Source of the DNA: GCA-002282575 sp964606405
Lineage (GTDB): Bacteria; Pseudomonadota; Gammaproteobacteria; Thiomicrospirales; Thiomicrospiraceae
Direction of reading: 5' to 3'
Length of the DNA stretch: 12,960 nucleotides
NCBI GenBank assembly: GCA_964606405.1
Contig: CAZSGH010000062.1
Span: 1-12,960, forward strand
In this document: one piece after another, positions 1 through 6,953 of the stretch
How the letters are laid out: each line of letters begins with the position of its first letter
Position numbering within the stretch: position 1 is the stretch's first letter
Notes under the pieces: generated by a model
Seen by the model: only the letters and a program-made list of their open reading frames with translations
Database searches by the model: none
Told to the model about the DNA's origin: nothing
Program-made: the position numbers and the translations under genes

Positions 1-80
1 ATATTAATGTAGTGACCTTTAAACACAATAGAAGTTGTGCTGTCGTGCGCACCGAGAAGTGAGAAACTGGGGAAATCCAT
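1..80 (-). CDS. 5' end of an unidentified gene, running off the window
   Basis: An ATG at 80 reading leftwards on the minus strand opens a frame of 26 codons with no stop before the window edge; the peptide begins MDFPSFSLLGAHDSTT. A GGAG sequence at 88-91 lies 7 bases upstream, a good ribosome-binding distance, so a real gene start is plausible. It begins downstream of the hpf terminator and on the same strand. In many gammaproteobacteria ptsN follows hpf, but these residues do not resemble the PtsN start as I remember it. I do not recognise the product. Only 26 residues are visible, so chance openness is possible. Confidence 0.4.
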   Translation of the reverse strand, partial: MDFPSFSLLGAHDSTTSIVFKGHYIN

Positions 81-104
81 TTAATAACTCCGATCACGTT
101 TATG

Positions 105-130
105 TTAAAAACCCCGCTTAAGGGCGGGGT
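105..130 (-). terminator. Rho-independent terminator of hpf
   Basis: Arms CCCCGC (112-117) and GCGGGG (124-129) form a perfect 6-bp GC stem with a 6-base loop. On the minus strand the stem is followed by a run of five T (107-111). It begins about 10 bases after the hpf stop codon, as expected for an intrinsic terminator ending hpf transcription. Confidence 0.85.
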
Positions 131-140
131 CAATGTGCAA

Positions 141-428
141 TTAATGCGCTTTTAATTTTTCTTTGTGCTTGAGGACTTGGCGATCAAGTTTGTCGGTCAT
201 CATGTCGATAGCAACATACATATCTGATTCAGATGCCTCAGCGTGGAAGTCATGACCACTTGCATGTAAGTTAGCACTGGCTTTCTGAACTTTATTGTCA
301 ACTTCTAGTGTGATATTAACATTAATAGCTTGGTCAAAATGGTTTTTGACTTTAGCCATTTTTTCTTCACAGTGAGTACGCAGCGCTTCGGTCACCTCAA
401 CATGGTGTCCAGTAATTTTCACTTGCAT
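141..428 (-). CDS. hpf: Ribosome hibernation-promoting factor (short HPF)
   Basis: A 95-residue protein beginning MQVKITGHHVEVTEALR and ending KHKEKLKAH, colinear with E. coli HPF and of the same length. The family binds the decoding region of the 30S subunit and, in its short form, works in forming inactive 100S ribosome dimers in stationary phase. The start at 428 is chosen because the homology begins there and AAGGAG (438-443 on the complement) sits at proper spacing. The frame stays open further upstream to 581, but those 51 extra codons are read from an inserted repeat element and resemble no HPF. The usual neighbours rpoN and ptsN are not seen; ubiB lies upstream. A strong terminator follows, so hpf ends its transcript. 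Confidence 0.95.
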   Translation of the reverse strand: MQVKITGHHVEVTEALRTHCEEKMAKVKNHFDQAINVNITLEVDNKVQKASANLHASGHDFHAEASESDMYVAIDMMTDKLDRQVLKHKEKLKAH

Positions 429-460
429 GGTTATATTCTCCTTGTTATTCGACTTTATAA

Positions 461-609
461 GGGAACCTCTAAAAACGTCGCTTTGCTTGTTTTTAGATTT
501 TCCAAGTTTGTTTCTTGGCTGAAGGAAGGGTTTTAATACATGGGTTCCATGTGCTTTCTTAAGCTCCCTTCCTTCAGACATCCTACCCAGTGGGTTTTGA
601 GAGGTACCC
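461..609 (+). mobile_element. MITE-like intergenic repeat, copy 1 (149 bp)
   Basis: The left end GGGAACCTCTAAAAAC (461-476) and the complement of the right end, GGGTACCTCTCAAAAC (594-609), match at 14 of 16 positions. The element is flanked by an exact 5-bp direct repeat TATAA (456-460 and 610-614), as expected for a target-site duplication. Inside are a CTAAAAAC/GTTTTTAG hairpin, a perfect 12-bp stem (519-530 with 566-577) that encloses ACATGG/CCATGT, and a small ACCCA-TGGGT hairpin near the right end. It lies between ubiB and hpf, 33 bp upstream of the hpf start, so it must be in the hpf leader or carry part of its promoter. It has no coding capacity of its own. Confidence 0.85.
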
Positions 610-724
610 TATAACAGCAGTGTTTGCCGCTAAGTTTGATTTAATCATGCATGCAGCCTGTTTGTCTAGAGGCAAATTCAAAAAAGCGAGATTAAGAAAA
701 TCACTTATACGGGTAAATGCGCTT

Positions 725-2341
725 TTAATTGCCAATGATTAACAGAACCAATCCTGTTGTAAGCAGTGCAATGCGTACCCAGCTTTCTAGTAACATTAAC
801 TCGGGTAAAAATAAGCCCATTAACACCAACGATAACCCAAGTGCGATACGTTGTTGTCCACGACGATTATTTTGCTGTTCGTTAATTAAGCGTGTTAATA
901 ATGCCGACTGAGCGGGTAGATGTTCATTCATCGCTTTAATCATTTGCTGATGTTGAACTGGCAGGTGCGGCAAATTTTCGAGCAAATAGGGCAGTTGTGC
1001 TTTCACGTTTTTAATGAAGCCTTTTGGACCTAAGCGTTCGTTCATCCAGTCTTGCAAAAAGGGCTTTGCGGTTTTCCAAAGATCTAATTCATCGTTTAAT
1101 TGACGACCTAAGCCTTCAATATTGAGCAAGGTTTTTTGTAGCAATACCAGTTGCGGTTGAATTTCCATCTTGAAACGACGTGCCACTTGGAACAGGCGTA
1201 ACAGTACCAAACCAAAAGAAATATCTTTCAGTGGACGGTCAAAAATAGGATCACAGACAGAGCGAATGGCTGCTTCTAGCTCGTTCACACGCGTATCTGC
1301 ACCAACCCAGCCTGAGTCGATATGGAGCTGTGCCACGCGCCAGTAATCACGATTAAAGAAGGCTAAAAAGTTCTCGGCTAAATAGCGCTGATCTTCGGGT
1401 GTCAGTGTGCCCATGATGCCAAAGTCGATGGCAGCATAGCGTCCATCGGGTAGCACAAAAATATTACCAGGGTGCATGTCGGCATGAAAGAAGTTGTGTT
1501 TGAATACCTGCGTGAAGAAGATAATCACGCCATCCTCAGACAGCTTTTCGATGCTGACACCTTGAGCGCGCAAAGTCTCTAAGTCTGATACAGGCGTACC
1601 ATAGATACGCTCCATTGTCATGACTTGTGGTGCGGTGTGTGACCAGTAAATATCAGGAACGTAGAGTAGGCTAGAGCCGTCAAAGTTACGACGTAGCAGT
1701 GCAGCATTAGCGGCTTCGCGCATTAAATCGAGTTCGTCCAAAATGGTTTTTTCAAACTCACTCACCACTTCGATTGGATGGAGTCGTCGGGTGAAGGGGA
1801 CAAGGGCTTCGGTGATATTCGCAAGGGTGCGTAAAATGCCAATGTCGAGCTTAATGACAGGCAAAATGTCGGGACGCACTACCTTAACCACCACATCGGT
1901 GCCATCTTTAAGTTGCGCCGTGTGTACTTGGGCAATCGAAGCTGAAGCAAGCGGTGTGCTGTCAAAATGATTGTAAAGCTCGCTAATGGGTTTGTTGAGC
2001 TGAGTTTCGATAATATCCATCGCCAAACGCGAGTCAAACGGCGGTACATTGTCTTGTAGCTTAATGAGCTCTTCAGAAATATCGGGCGGCAATAAATCTA
2101 AGCGTGTTGATAAAGCTTGTCCGAACTTAATGAAAATCGGTCCTAGCGCTTCTAAGGCAAGGCGAATGCACTCGCCACGACTACCTTTGTGTCGTGTTTG
2201 CCACGTCCAAGGGGCGAGCGGTTGCAGCCATAACAGGGGAGCGATTTTGGTGTCGGCAAAGAGTTGCTGATCGAGTCCGAATTTGTGTAGGGTGCGATGG
2301 ATCGTAACCATGCGTCCGATATGCTTAAAAAAACTGAGCAC
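725..2341 (-). CDS. ubiB: UbiB, ABC1/ADCK atypical kinase-like protein of ubiquinone synthesis
   Basis: A 538-residue protein close to the roughly 546 residues of E. coli UbiB. Family marks are visible: the KxGQ motif (IKFGQ, residues 71-75), the ASIAQVH loop (134-140), an invariant lysine candidate at 153 (VVVKVVRP), HADMHPGN (287-294) and the DFG motif (306-308). Two hydrophobic C-terminal helices (about 500-537) would anchor it in the inner membrane. The family has ATPase activity and supports ubiquinone synthesis, probably by helping hydrophobic intermediates reach the Ubi complex. The start is GTG at 2341; the next ATG (codon 11) would remove residues that align with the E. coli start. 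It begins 13 bp after ubiJ, forming the end of the ubiE-ubiJ-ubiB operon. Confidence 0.95.
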   Translation of the reverse strand: MLSFFKHIGRMVTIHRTLHKFGLDQQLFADTKIAPLLWLQPLAPWTWQTRHKGSRGECIRLALEALGPIFIKFGQALSTRLDLLPPDISEELIKLQDNVPPFDSRLAMDIIETQLNKPISELYNHFDSTPLASASIAQVHTAQLKDGTDVVVKVVRPDILPVIKLDIGILRTLANITEALVPFTRRLHPIEVVSEFEKTILDELDLMREAANAALLRRNFDGSSLLYVPDIYWSHTAPQVMTMERIYGTPVSDLETLRAQGVSIEKLSEDGVIIFFTQVFKHNFFHADMHPGNIFVLPDGRYAAIDFGIMGTLTPEDQRYLAENFLAFFNRDYWRVAQLHIDSGWVGADTRVNELEAAIRSVCDPIFDRPLKDISFGLVLLRLFQVARRFKMEIQPQLVLLQKTLLNIEGLGRQLNDELDLWKTAKPFLQDWMNERLGPKGFIKNVKAQLPYLLENLPHLPVQHQQMIKAMNEHLPAQSALLTRLINEQQNNRRGQQRIALGLSLVLMGLFLPELMLLESWVRIALLTTGLVLLIIGN

Positions 2342-2354
2342 TGACTATTTCCGC

Positions 2355-2879
2355 CTATGATCGAGGTGATGAGCGGTGAAACTCGTTATCGCGCCAGAAG
2401 GCATAACTGTCTTTGAGTCCTTGCAAACCCTGCAATAAACCTTTGCCAGTGAGTTCTGTTATCGCTTGGATTTGGAAGGCGGCAAAGTCGGGTAAGATTT
2501 CGGCAAGCTTGGTTTCCCAGTCGAGATCAAACTGGCGTAATACGCTGACAATTTGTGTAAAAGCTGCTTCGTCACCTTGCACATAAAAGTAACCGTCGTT
2601 AAGCGCTTGTGTCGTTTGTTGAACGTCGAGCAGTTTTGGTAAATGCAGGGTTTGTGTTGTTAGCGTGACATCGGCTTCGCCAAAAGGCGCTGCGAGATGT
2701 AGGTTGCTCGGACCGAACTGAACAATACGCTTAAAGCCTGTATCCGTCAAAACCAGTTTTAAGCGAAGTCCGTCGAGTTGAGCTAGGCGTTCGCGCCAAA
2801 AAGGATCAAGCTGAAAAATTGCACGAACTTTAGCTTCCAATAGGGCATTGGCTGCTGACGATAAGAGTGGGGGCATCAT
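2355..2879 (-). CDS. ubiJ: UbiJ, SCP2-domain ubiquinone accessory factor
   Basis: A 174-residue protein between ubiE and ubiB, the conserved position of ubiJ. The N-terminal 110 residues resemble the SCP2 sterol-carrier fold seen in UbiJ (a segment around LVLTDTGFKRIVQFGPSNL and ADVTLTTQTLHLPKLL). Family knowledge: UbiJ is part of the soluble Ubi metabolon with UbiK and is thought to hold the lipid tail of ubiquinone precursors. The C-terminus is shorter than in E. coli (201 residues). The start overlaps the ubiE stop by 4 bp (ATGA), so the two are translationally coupled. Two ATG codons follow one another at the start and either could serve. The assignment rests largely on gene position and general sequence character. 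Confidence 0.85.
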   Translation of the reverse strand: MMPPLLSSAANALLEAKVRAIFQLDPFWRERLAQLDGLRLKLVLTDTGFKRIVQFGPSNLHLAAPFGEADVTLTTQTLHLPKLLDVQQTTQALNDGYFYVQGDEAAFTQIVSVLRQFDLDWETKLAEILPDFAAFQIQAITELTGKGLLQGLQGLKDSYAFWRDNEFHRSSPRS

Positions 2880-3619
2880 GCAGCTTTCCAGCCTTTGTGA
2901 ATAGCAACAACGCCCACCGTGAGGTTTTCGTAGCTGACGCGCGTCATACCAGCCGTGCGGAACATGTCCGCTAGGGTTTCCTGATCGGGGTGCATACGGA
3001 TACTTTCGGCGAGATACTGATAACTTTCTTTATCATTAGCAACCAGTTGACCAAGCTGCGGCAAAATATTGAATGAATACCAGTCGTAACCTTTGGCTAA
3101 CAACGGATCAGTTACCTTAGAAAACTCGACTACCATGAGCATGCCATTGGGTTTAAGTACGCGATGCAGTTCGTTTAGGGCTTGCTGCTTGTCGGTGACG
3201 TTACGCAAGCCAAATGCCATGGTAATGCGGTCAAAGCTATTGTCAGCGAAAGGCAAGGCTTGTGCGTCGCTCACCACAAACTCAGCACGTAAATGCCCAG
3301 CATCAATCATACGGTTGCGCCCGATACTGAGCATGGATTCGTTGATGTCAGACAAGGTAATATTGCCCTGTGCATTGAGCATGGGCGCCATACGCAAACC
3401 TAAGTCGCAAGTGCCACTGGCTAAATCAAGTACCTGATGATGAGGCAATAAGCCTAAGGTATCGATGGCATGACGCTTCCATAAACGATGAATACCACCC
3501 GACATTAAATCGTTCATCAGATCATATTTAGGCGCAACCGAATCGAACACACCTTTGACGCGTTGTGCTTTTTCAGCCCAGTCTACTTGTTGGAATCCGA
3601 AATCAATTTTTTGTGCCAT
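2876..3619 (-). CDS. ubiE: UbiE, ubiquinone/menaquinone C-methyltransferase
   Basis: A 247-residue class I SAM-dependent methyltransferase, colinear with E. coli UbiE. It carries KYDLMNDLMSGGIHRLWKR (31-49), SAM motif I (VLDLASGTCDL, 63-73), DINESML (91-97), FGLRNVTDK (136-144) and YLAESIRMHPDQETL (202-216). The family C-methylates the demethoxyubiquinol ring (and demethylmenaquinol where present). Motif I is odd: E. coli has AGGTGDL, here ASGTCDL, with serine and cysteine (residue 71) replacing two glycines. The rest of the protein is well conserved, so it is probably functional. It is the first gene of the ubiE-ubiJ-ubiB operon; its start lies 32 bp from repeat copy 2, so its promoter is in or beyond that repeat. 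The Shine-Dalgarno sequence is weak (AGTAGG). Confidence 0.95.
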   Translation of the reverse strand: MAQKIDFGFQQVDWAEKAQRVKGVFDSVAPKYDLMNDLMSGGIHRLWKRHAIDTLGLLPHHQVLDLASGTCDLGLRMAPMLNAQGNITLSDINESMLSIGRNRMIDAGHLRAEFVVSDAQALPFADNSFDRITMAFGLRNVTDKQQALNELHRVLKPNGMLMVVEFSKVTDPLLAKGYDWYSFNILPQLGQLVANDKESYQYLAESIRMHPDQETLADMFRTAGMTRVSYENLTVGVVAIHKGWKAA

Positions 3620-3651
3620 AAAACCTACTACAGCCTTATTGAATGGTTACG

Positions 3652-3802
3652 AGTATCCCCTAAAAACCCAATGGGTAGGAGGTCTGGAGGAAGGGGTTAC
3701 TGAAAAAAATCCTGTAAAACGTTGCTTTAACCCCTTCCTTCAGTTAAAAAGCAAACTTGGAAATCTCTAAAAAAAAGCAAAGCGCAGTTTTTAGAGGTTT
3801 CT
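3652..3802 (-). mobile_element. MITE-like intergenic repeat, copy 2 (about 151 bp, inverted)
   Basis: Same family as copy 1 but in the opposite orientation. Read on the minus strand, it starts AGAAACCTCTAAAAAC directly at the hslU stop codon and the other end has AGTATCCCCTAAAAAC; the two ends match at 13 of 16. The first hairpin is CTCTAAAAA/TTTTTAGAG with a run of eight T. The second is CTGAAGGAAGGGGTTA with TAACCCCTTCCTCCAG, 15 of 16 paired. The third is ACCCA-A-TGGGT. The flanks TTACG and TATAG do not form a convincing target duplication, so it may be older than copies 1, 4 and 6. It separates hslU from ubiE. Confidence 0.8.
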
Positions 3803-5136
3803 TATAGAATATACTGCGTCAAGTCCGCTTTGGCGACAATGCTTTCTAAGCGACTTTCGACATAAGCACGATCAATGGCAACCGTTTCGGCAACGGCTTC
3901 CGCTTGGAAAGAGAGGTCTTCGAGCACTTTTTCCATCACGGTATGTAAGCGACGCGCACCGATGTTTTCATTTTGCTCATTCACTTGATGTGCAAACTCG
4001 GCAATAGAGCGTACACCGCAGTCGGTAAACTGAATGTTAATGCCTTCCGTTGCCAATAGGGCTTCTGCTTGACGCGTTAAAGCCGCTTTAGGTTCGGTTA
4101 AAATGCGCACAAAGTCATCGACCGACAATGCCGTTAATTCAACGCGAATGGGCAAGCGACCCTGCAACTCGGCAATTAAGTCGGATGGCTTCGATAGATG
4201 GAACGCCCCTGAACAGATAAACAGAATGTAATCTGTTTTTATCATGCCATATTTCGTCGATACGGTTGTGCCTTCGATGAGCGGCAACAAATCACGTTGC
4301 ACACCTTCACGAGAAACATCTGCGCCACCGCGTCCGCCTTCACGAGCACAGACTTTATCAATTTCATCGATAAAGACAATGCCTTGCTGTTCTACTTTGT
4401 CGACGGCTTGGCGACGAATATCTTCTTCGTTAACCAAACGGGCGGCTTCTTCTTCGACAAGCTGTTTGTACGCTTGAGCAACGGGCGTGCGTTGTGTGGT
4501 TTTTTTATCTTTGGTTGCGCCTTCAAACATTTCTTGTAAGTGGCTGGTCAACTCTTCCATGCCAGAAGGACCTAAAATTTCCATGCGTGCCTTAGGCGCC
4601 GCTAGGTCAATATCAATTTCAGTCGTATCGAGTTTGCCGTCGCGCAAGCGTTGACGGAACTTTTCGCGGGTTGCTTGAAAGTGTTCGTCGGGTTCTGCAT
4701 CACGCGCTGCAGGTAGAAGGGCATCTAAAATGCGCTCTTCAGCTTTGCTTTCAGCTTTGCCTTTAGCGGCTTCAATGGCACGAGCACGCAGCATTTTGAC
4801 CGAGTTATCGAGCAAGTCTTTGATAATGCTTTCGACATCACGTCCGACATAGCCTACCTCGGTAAACTTAGTCGCTTCAATTTTAATGAAAGGCGCATCC
4901 GCTAGCTTTGCCAAACGACGGGCGATTTCGGTTTTACCGACACCTGTTGGGCCAATCATTAAAATGTTTTTTGGCGTGATTTCAGTCACCAAGTCGCCTG
5001 CGACTTGCATTCTGCGCCAACGGTTACGTAAAGCAATAGCCACAGCACGCTTGGCAGCGGCCTGACCGACGATATGCGCATCCAGTTCGTTAACAATCTG
5101 TTGCGGGGTAAGAGAGGTATTAAGTTTTGTATTCAT
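3802..5136 (-). CDS. hslU: HslU (ClpY), ATPase subunit of the HslVU protease
   Basis: A 444-residue AAA+ unfoldase, one residue longer than E. coli HslU. Visible are Walker A (GPTGVGKT, 62-69), the pore motif GYVG (95-98), the variable intermediate domain (about 110-240), Walker B (VFIDEID, 254-260) and the GRLPIR box (326-331). The C-terminal tail ending QYIL is the segment that inserts between HslV subunits to activate them. HslU hexamers unfold substrates and feed them into the HslV peptidase. It is encoded apart from hslV, about 1.8 kb away (start to start) on the other strand. No clear Shine-Dalgarno sequence precedes the ATG, and repeat copy 3 begins only 18 bp upstream, so the promoter lies in or beyond that repeat. 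I found no sigma-32 consensus upstream. Confidence 0.97.
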   Translation of the reverse strand: MNTKLNTSLTPQQIVNELDAHIVGQAAAKRAVAIALRNRWRRMQVAGDLVTEITPKNILMIGPTGVGKTEIARRLAKLADAPFIKIEATKFTEVGYVGRDVESIIKDLLDNSVKMLRARAIEAAKGKAESKAEERILDALLPAARDAEPDEHFQATREKFRQRLRDGKLDTTEIDIDLAAPKARMEILGPSGMEELTSHLQEMFEGATKDKKTTQRTPVAQAYKQLVEEEAARLVNEEDIRRQAVDKVEQQGIVFIDEIDKVCAREGGRGGADVSREGVQRDLLPLIEGTTVSTKYGMIKTDYILFICSGAFHLSKPSDLIAELQGRLPIRVELTALSVDDFVRILTEPKAALTRQAEALLATEGINIQFTDCGVRSIAEFAHQVNEQNENIGARRLHTVMEKVLEDLSFQAEAVAETVAIDRAYVESRLESIVAKADLTQYIL

Positions 5137-5154
5137 AGGCGATATTGTAGCTGA

Positions 5155-5305
5155 GGGTAACTCTAAAAACTATGCTTCGCTTGTTTTTAGATTTTCCAAG
5201 TTTATTTTTAGCTGAAGGAAGGGGGGGTTAATCAATAGTTTAGATGTTGTTTTTCGTAACCCCTTCCTCCAGACCTCCTACCCATTGGGTTATATAGTGG
5301 TGTAT
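5155..5305 (+). mobile_element. MITE-like intergenic repeat, copy 3 (about 151 bp)
   Basis: Left end GGGTAACTCTAAAAAC (5155-5170), followed by the GTTTTTAG arm of hairpin 1. Hairpin 2 pairs CTGAAGGAAGGGG (with three extra G) with CCCCTTCCTCCAG. ACCCATTGGGT forms hairpin 3. The right end (GTGGTGTAT) has diverged. CTGA occurs just outside both ends (5151-5154 and 5306-5309), a possible decayed target duplication. It occupies the hslU leader region, 18 bp from its start codon. A TATATA near its right end (5291-5296) could act as a -10 box toward hslU, but no good -35 accompanies it. Confidence 0.8.
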
Positions 5306-5357
5306 CTGAAGTAAGAATTATTTTTGCTGTTTTTCGGCTGCTTTAGAGATGACTTAG

Positions 5358-5505
5358 GTAAACCCTGAAAAATGCAACGGGTTGGGGGCTTGGGGGAAGG
5401 AATGCATAGTGTTGGCCTGCAACCTATTGATAACGACCCTTCCACCAACTAAAAAATAAGCTAGGAGGTCTGAAAAAGGGCGCAAGCCACATTTTTCAGA
5501 CCTTC
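5358..5505 (-). mobile_element. MITE-like intergenic repeat, copy 4 (148 bp, inverted, divergent)
   Basis: This is a diverged member in inverted orientation, flanked by an exact 5-bp direct repeat CTTAG (5353-5357 and 5506-5510). Its ends share CTGAAAAATG. Hairpin 1 is a perfect 12-bp stem, AGGTCTGAAAAA (5466-5477) with TTTTTCAGACCT (5492-5503). Where other copies have CTAAAAA/TTTTTAG, here both arms changed to CTGAAAAA/TTTTTCAG, so pairing is kept. Hairpin 2 is shorter (TTGG-GGAAGG type). Its end sits against the dapF -10 box. About 50 bp of unremarkable sequence (5306-5352) lies between it and copy 3; together the two copies fill most of the 412-bp hslU-dapF gap. Confidence 0.75.
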
Positions 5506-5510
5506 CTTAG

Positions 5511-5516
5511 TATAAT
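5511..5516 (+). promoter_or_regulatory. Candidate -10 box (TATAAT) for the dapF operon
   Basis: A perfect TATAAT lies 32 bp upstream of the dapF ATG and directly follows the CTTAG flank of repeat copy 4. No clear TTGACA is present 16-18 bp upstream; that region is the repeat's hairpin 1 arm (ATTTTTCAG), so the repeat would supply whatever -35 contact exists. AAGG (5540-5543), 5 bases before the dapF start, is a plausible ribosome-binding site. Confidence 0.5.
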
Positions 5517-5548
5517 GACACAATAAACTTTTAGGATTTAAGGTCGTT

Positions 5549-6382
5549 ATGTCTCAACTGACTTTTTATAAAATGCACGGCTTAGGTAACGATTTTATGG
5601 TTTTTGATGCCATTAACCAAGTCGTCACCTTGTCTGAGCAGCAAATTCGCTCTTGGTCGAATCGATATACAGGGGTTGGTTTCGATCAATTGTTGTTGGT
5701 CGAAAAGCCAACTCAGGCGGGAGTTGATTTTCGTTACCGTATTTTTAATGCTGATGGTTCTGAAGTAGCTCAGTGCGGCAATGGTGCGCGTTGTTTTGCG
5801 CGCTTTGTGCGTGATCGTGGTTTGTCCGATAAAGATGCACTGACGGTAGAAACAGCATCAGGCATTATTGTGCTGTACCTAGAGCAGGATGGGGTTCGCG
5901 TGAACATGGGGGTTCCTCGTTTCATGTCGACACAGATTCCATTAACCTTGGCACAAACATCGGTTTATGAACAGCTTATTGACGGTGAAGTGCTAAGATT
6001 TGGTTCTGTTTCGATGGGCAATCCGCATGCTTTGATATGGGTCGATGATATTAGCATTGCTGATGTCGAGCGGTGGGGAAAAGCAGTGCAAGCACGTCGC
6101 GATTTATTCCCAGAAGGGGTAAATGTGGGATTTGCTCAGTTGATGGGTCGAAACCAGATTCGTCTTCGGGTGTACGAGCGTGGTGCAGGTGAAACCCAAG
6201 CTTGTGGCACTGGTGCTTGCGCAGCGATGGCAATTTGTCGTCAATTAGAGCAAGTCGATGAGCGTGTAACGGTCAGTTTACCTGGTGGTGACTTGGTCAT
6301 TGAATGGTCGGGTAAGATTGATGATGTTTTGTGGATGACAGGTCCAGCGGTAACGGTATTCGAGGGCAAAATTAATGCTTGA
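5549..6382 (+). CDS. dapF: Diaminopimelate epimerase
   Basis: A 277-residue protein with the two catalytic cysteines of the PLP-independent epimerase: Cys76 in QCGNGARC and Cys219 in ACGTGACAA. The N-terminal FYKMHGLGNDF and internal MGNPHALIWV and FPEGVNVGF are family hallmarks. The cytosolic enzyme converts LL- to meso-diaminopimelate for lysine and peptidoglycan synthesis. It is the first gene of an operon with DUF484, hslV and yqhA; its stop overlaps the next start by 8 bp. In pseudomonads dapF-DUF484 usually continues into xerC, which is missing here. Confidence 0.97.
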   Translation: MSQLTFYKMHGLGNDFMVFDAINQVVTLSEQQIRSWSNRYTGVGFDQLLLVEKPTQAGVDFRYRIFNADGSEVAQCGNGARCFARFVRDRGLSDKDALTVETASGIIVLYLEQDGVRVNMGVPRFMSTQIPLTLAQTSVYEQLIDGEVLRFGSVSMGNPHALIWVDDISIADVERWGKAVQARRDLFPEGVNVGFAQLMGRNQIRLRVYERGAGETQACGTGACAAMAICRQLEQVDERVTVSLPGGDLVIEWSGKIDDVLWMTGPAVTVFEGKINA

Positions 6383-6953
6383 GTCTTCTAGTAATCGAGT
6401 CGTTTCTTTTGTTGATAAGCAGCTTGCTTTAACCCAAAAGCGTCATGCAGAGATGGAGCAAGCCTTGTCAGAGGTCATGTCGGCTATTGAAGATAATGCA
6501 CGCTTGCAGTTGAATTTACACGAATTAACCCTAGAAATTATGCGTGCCACTAATCTGAGTGATGCGCTGGTTTTGCTGTGTGATGGGCTAACAGCACGCT
6601 TTGAATTAAAGGATGTGCGTGTTTTGGGTCAAGTTGGTAGTGGTTTGCCATTGCCCGTACCAACGGAAATGATGCAAGATTTTATGCATTATATGTCGAC
6701 GCATCCGCTTGCTAACGGCGATGGCGATGCTTTTCCCTCCGAGGTGTGGTCTAAGCCGGGGGTTGTTTCAGGTTGCGCCTTTGCTTTGAAGGGCAGAGGG
6801 ACGGCCTATGGTGTTTTACTCATCGGGCGCAAAGATGATGCCTTTGTTGGCGAGGTGGATACCTTGTTTTTACAGCAGTTTGTGTCGGTAATTGGTTTTT
6901 GGTTTGAAGTCTTGTGTGAAATGTCACAAGTTATCGGTAATAAGGAAGAATAA
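6375..6953 (+). CDS. DUF484 family protein (GAF-like)
   Basis: A 192-residue protein in the classic position after dapF. The N-terminal 60 residues look like a helical or coiled segment (RVVSFVDKQLALTQKRHAEMEQALSEVMSAI, continuing to NLHELTLEIMRA). The rest (about 70-190) resembles the GAF-like fold of DUF484, with LFLQQFVSVIGFWFEVL near the end. The family's biochemical role is not established; its conserved link to dapF and often xerC is the main clue. Its start overlaps dapF by 8 bp with GAGGG just upstream, and its stop abuts the hslV ATG with no gap, so translational coupling is likely. Confidence 0.85.
   Translation: MLESSSNRVVSFVDKQLALTQKRHAEMEQALSEVMSAIEDNARLQLNLHELTLEIMRATNLSDALVLLCDGLTARFELKDVRVLGQVGSGLPLPVPTEMMQDFMHYMSTHPLANGDGDAFPSEVWSKPGVVSGCAFALKGRGTAYGVLLIGRKDDAFVGEVDTLFLQQFVSVIGFWFEVLCEMSQVIGNKEE

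Noticed and set aside
461..609. Known REP, ERIC or Correia element
   Set aside because: From memory, neither the terminal sequence nor the internal G-rich/C-rich stem matches these families; a database search would be needed for certainty.
646..653. Palindrome CATGCATG between ubiB and copy 1
   Set aside because: Short and isolated, with no neighbouring promoter or repeat to give it meaning.
3555..3770. 71-codon plus-strand frame over the ubiE start and repeat copy 2
   Set aside because: It mostly reads the complement of ubiE and then the repeat; no ribosome-binding site or family resemblance.
3787..3802. Repeat copies as ordinary Rho-independent terminators
   Set aside because: Most hairpin 1 stems are A/T-rich and are followed by mixed sequence rather than a T run; only copy 2 has a long T run and it lies within the stem. 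Termination is possible but not shown by sequence.
5137..5352. Sigma-32 promoter for hslU
   Set aside because: Searching the minus strand gave only CTTGGAAA inside copy 3, with no CCCCAT-like element at the right distance.
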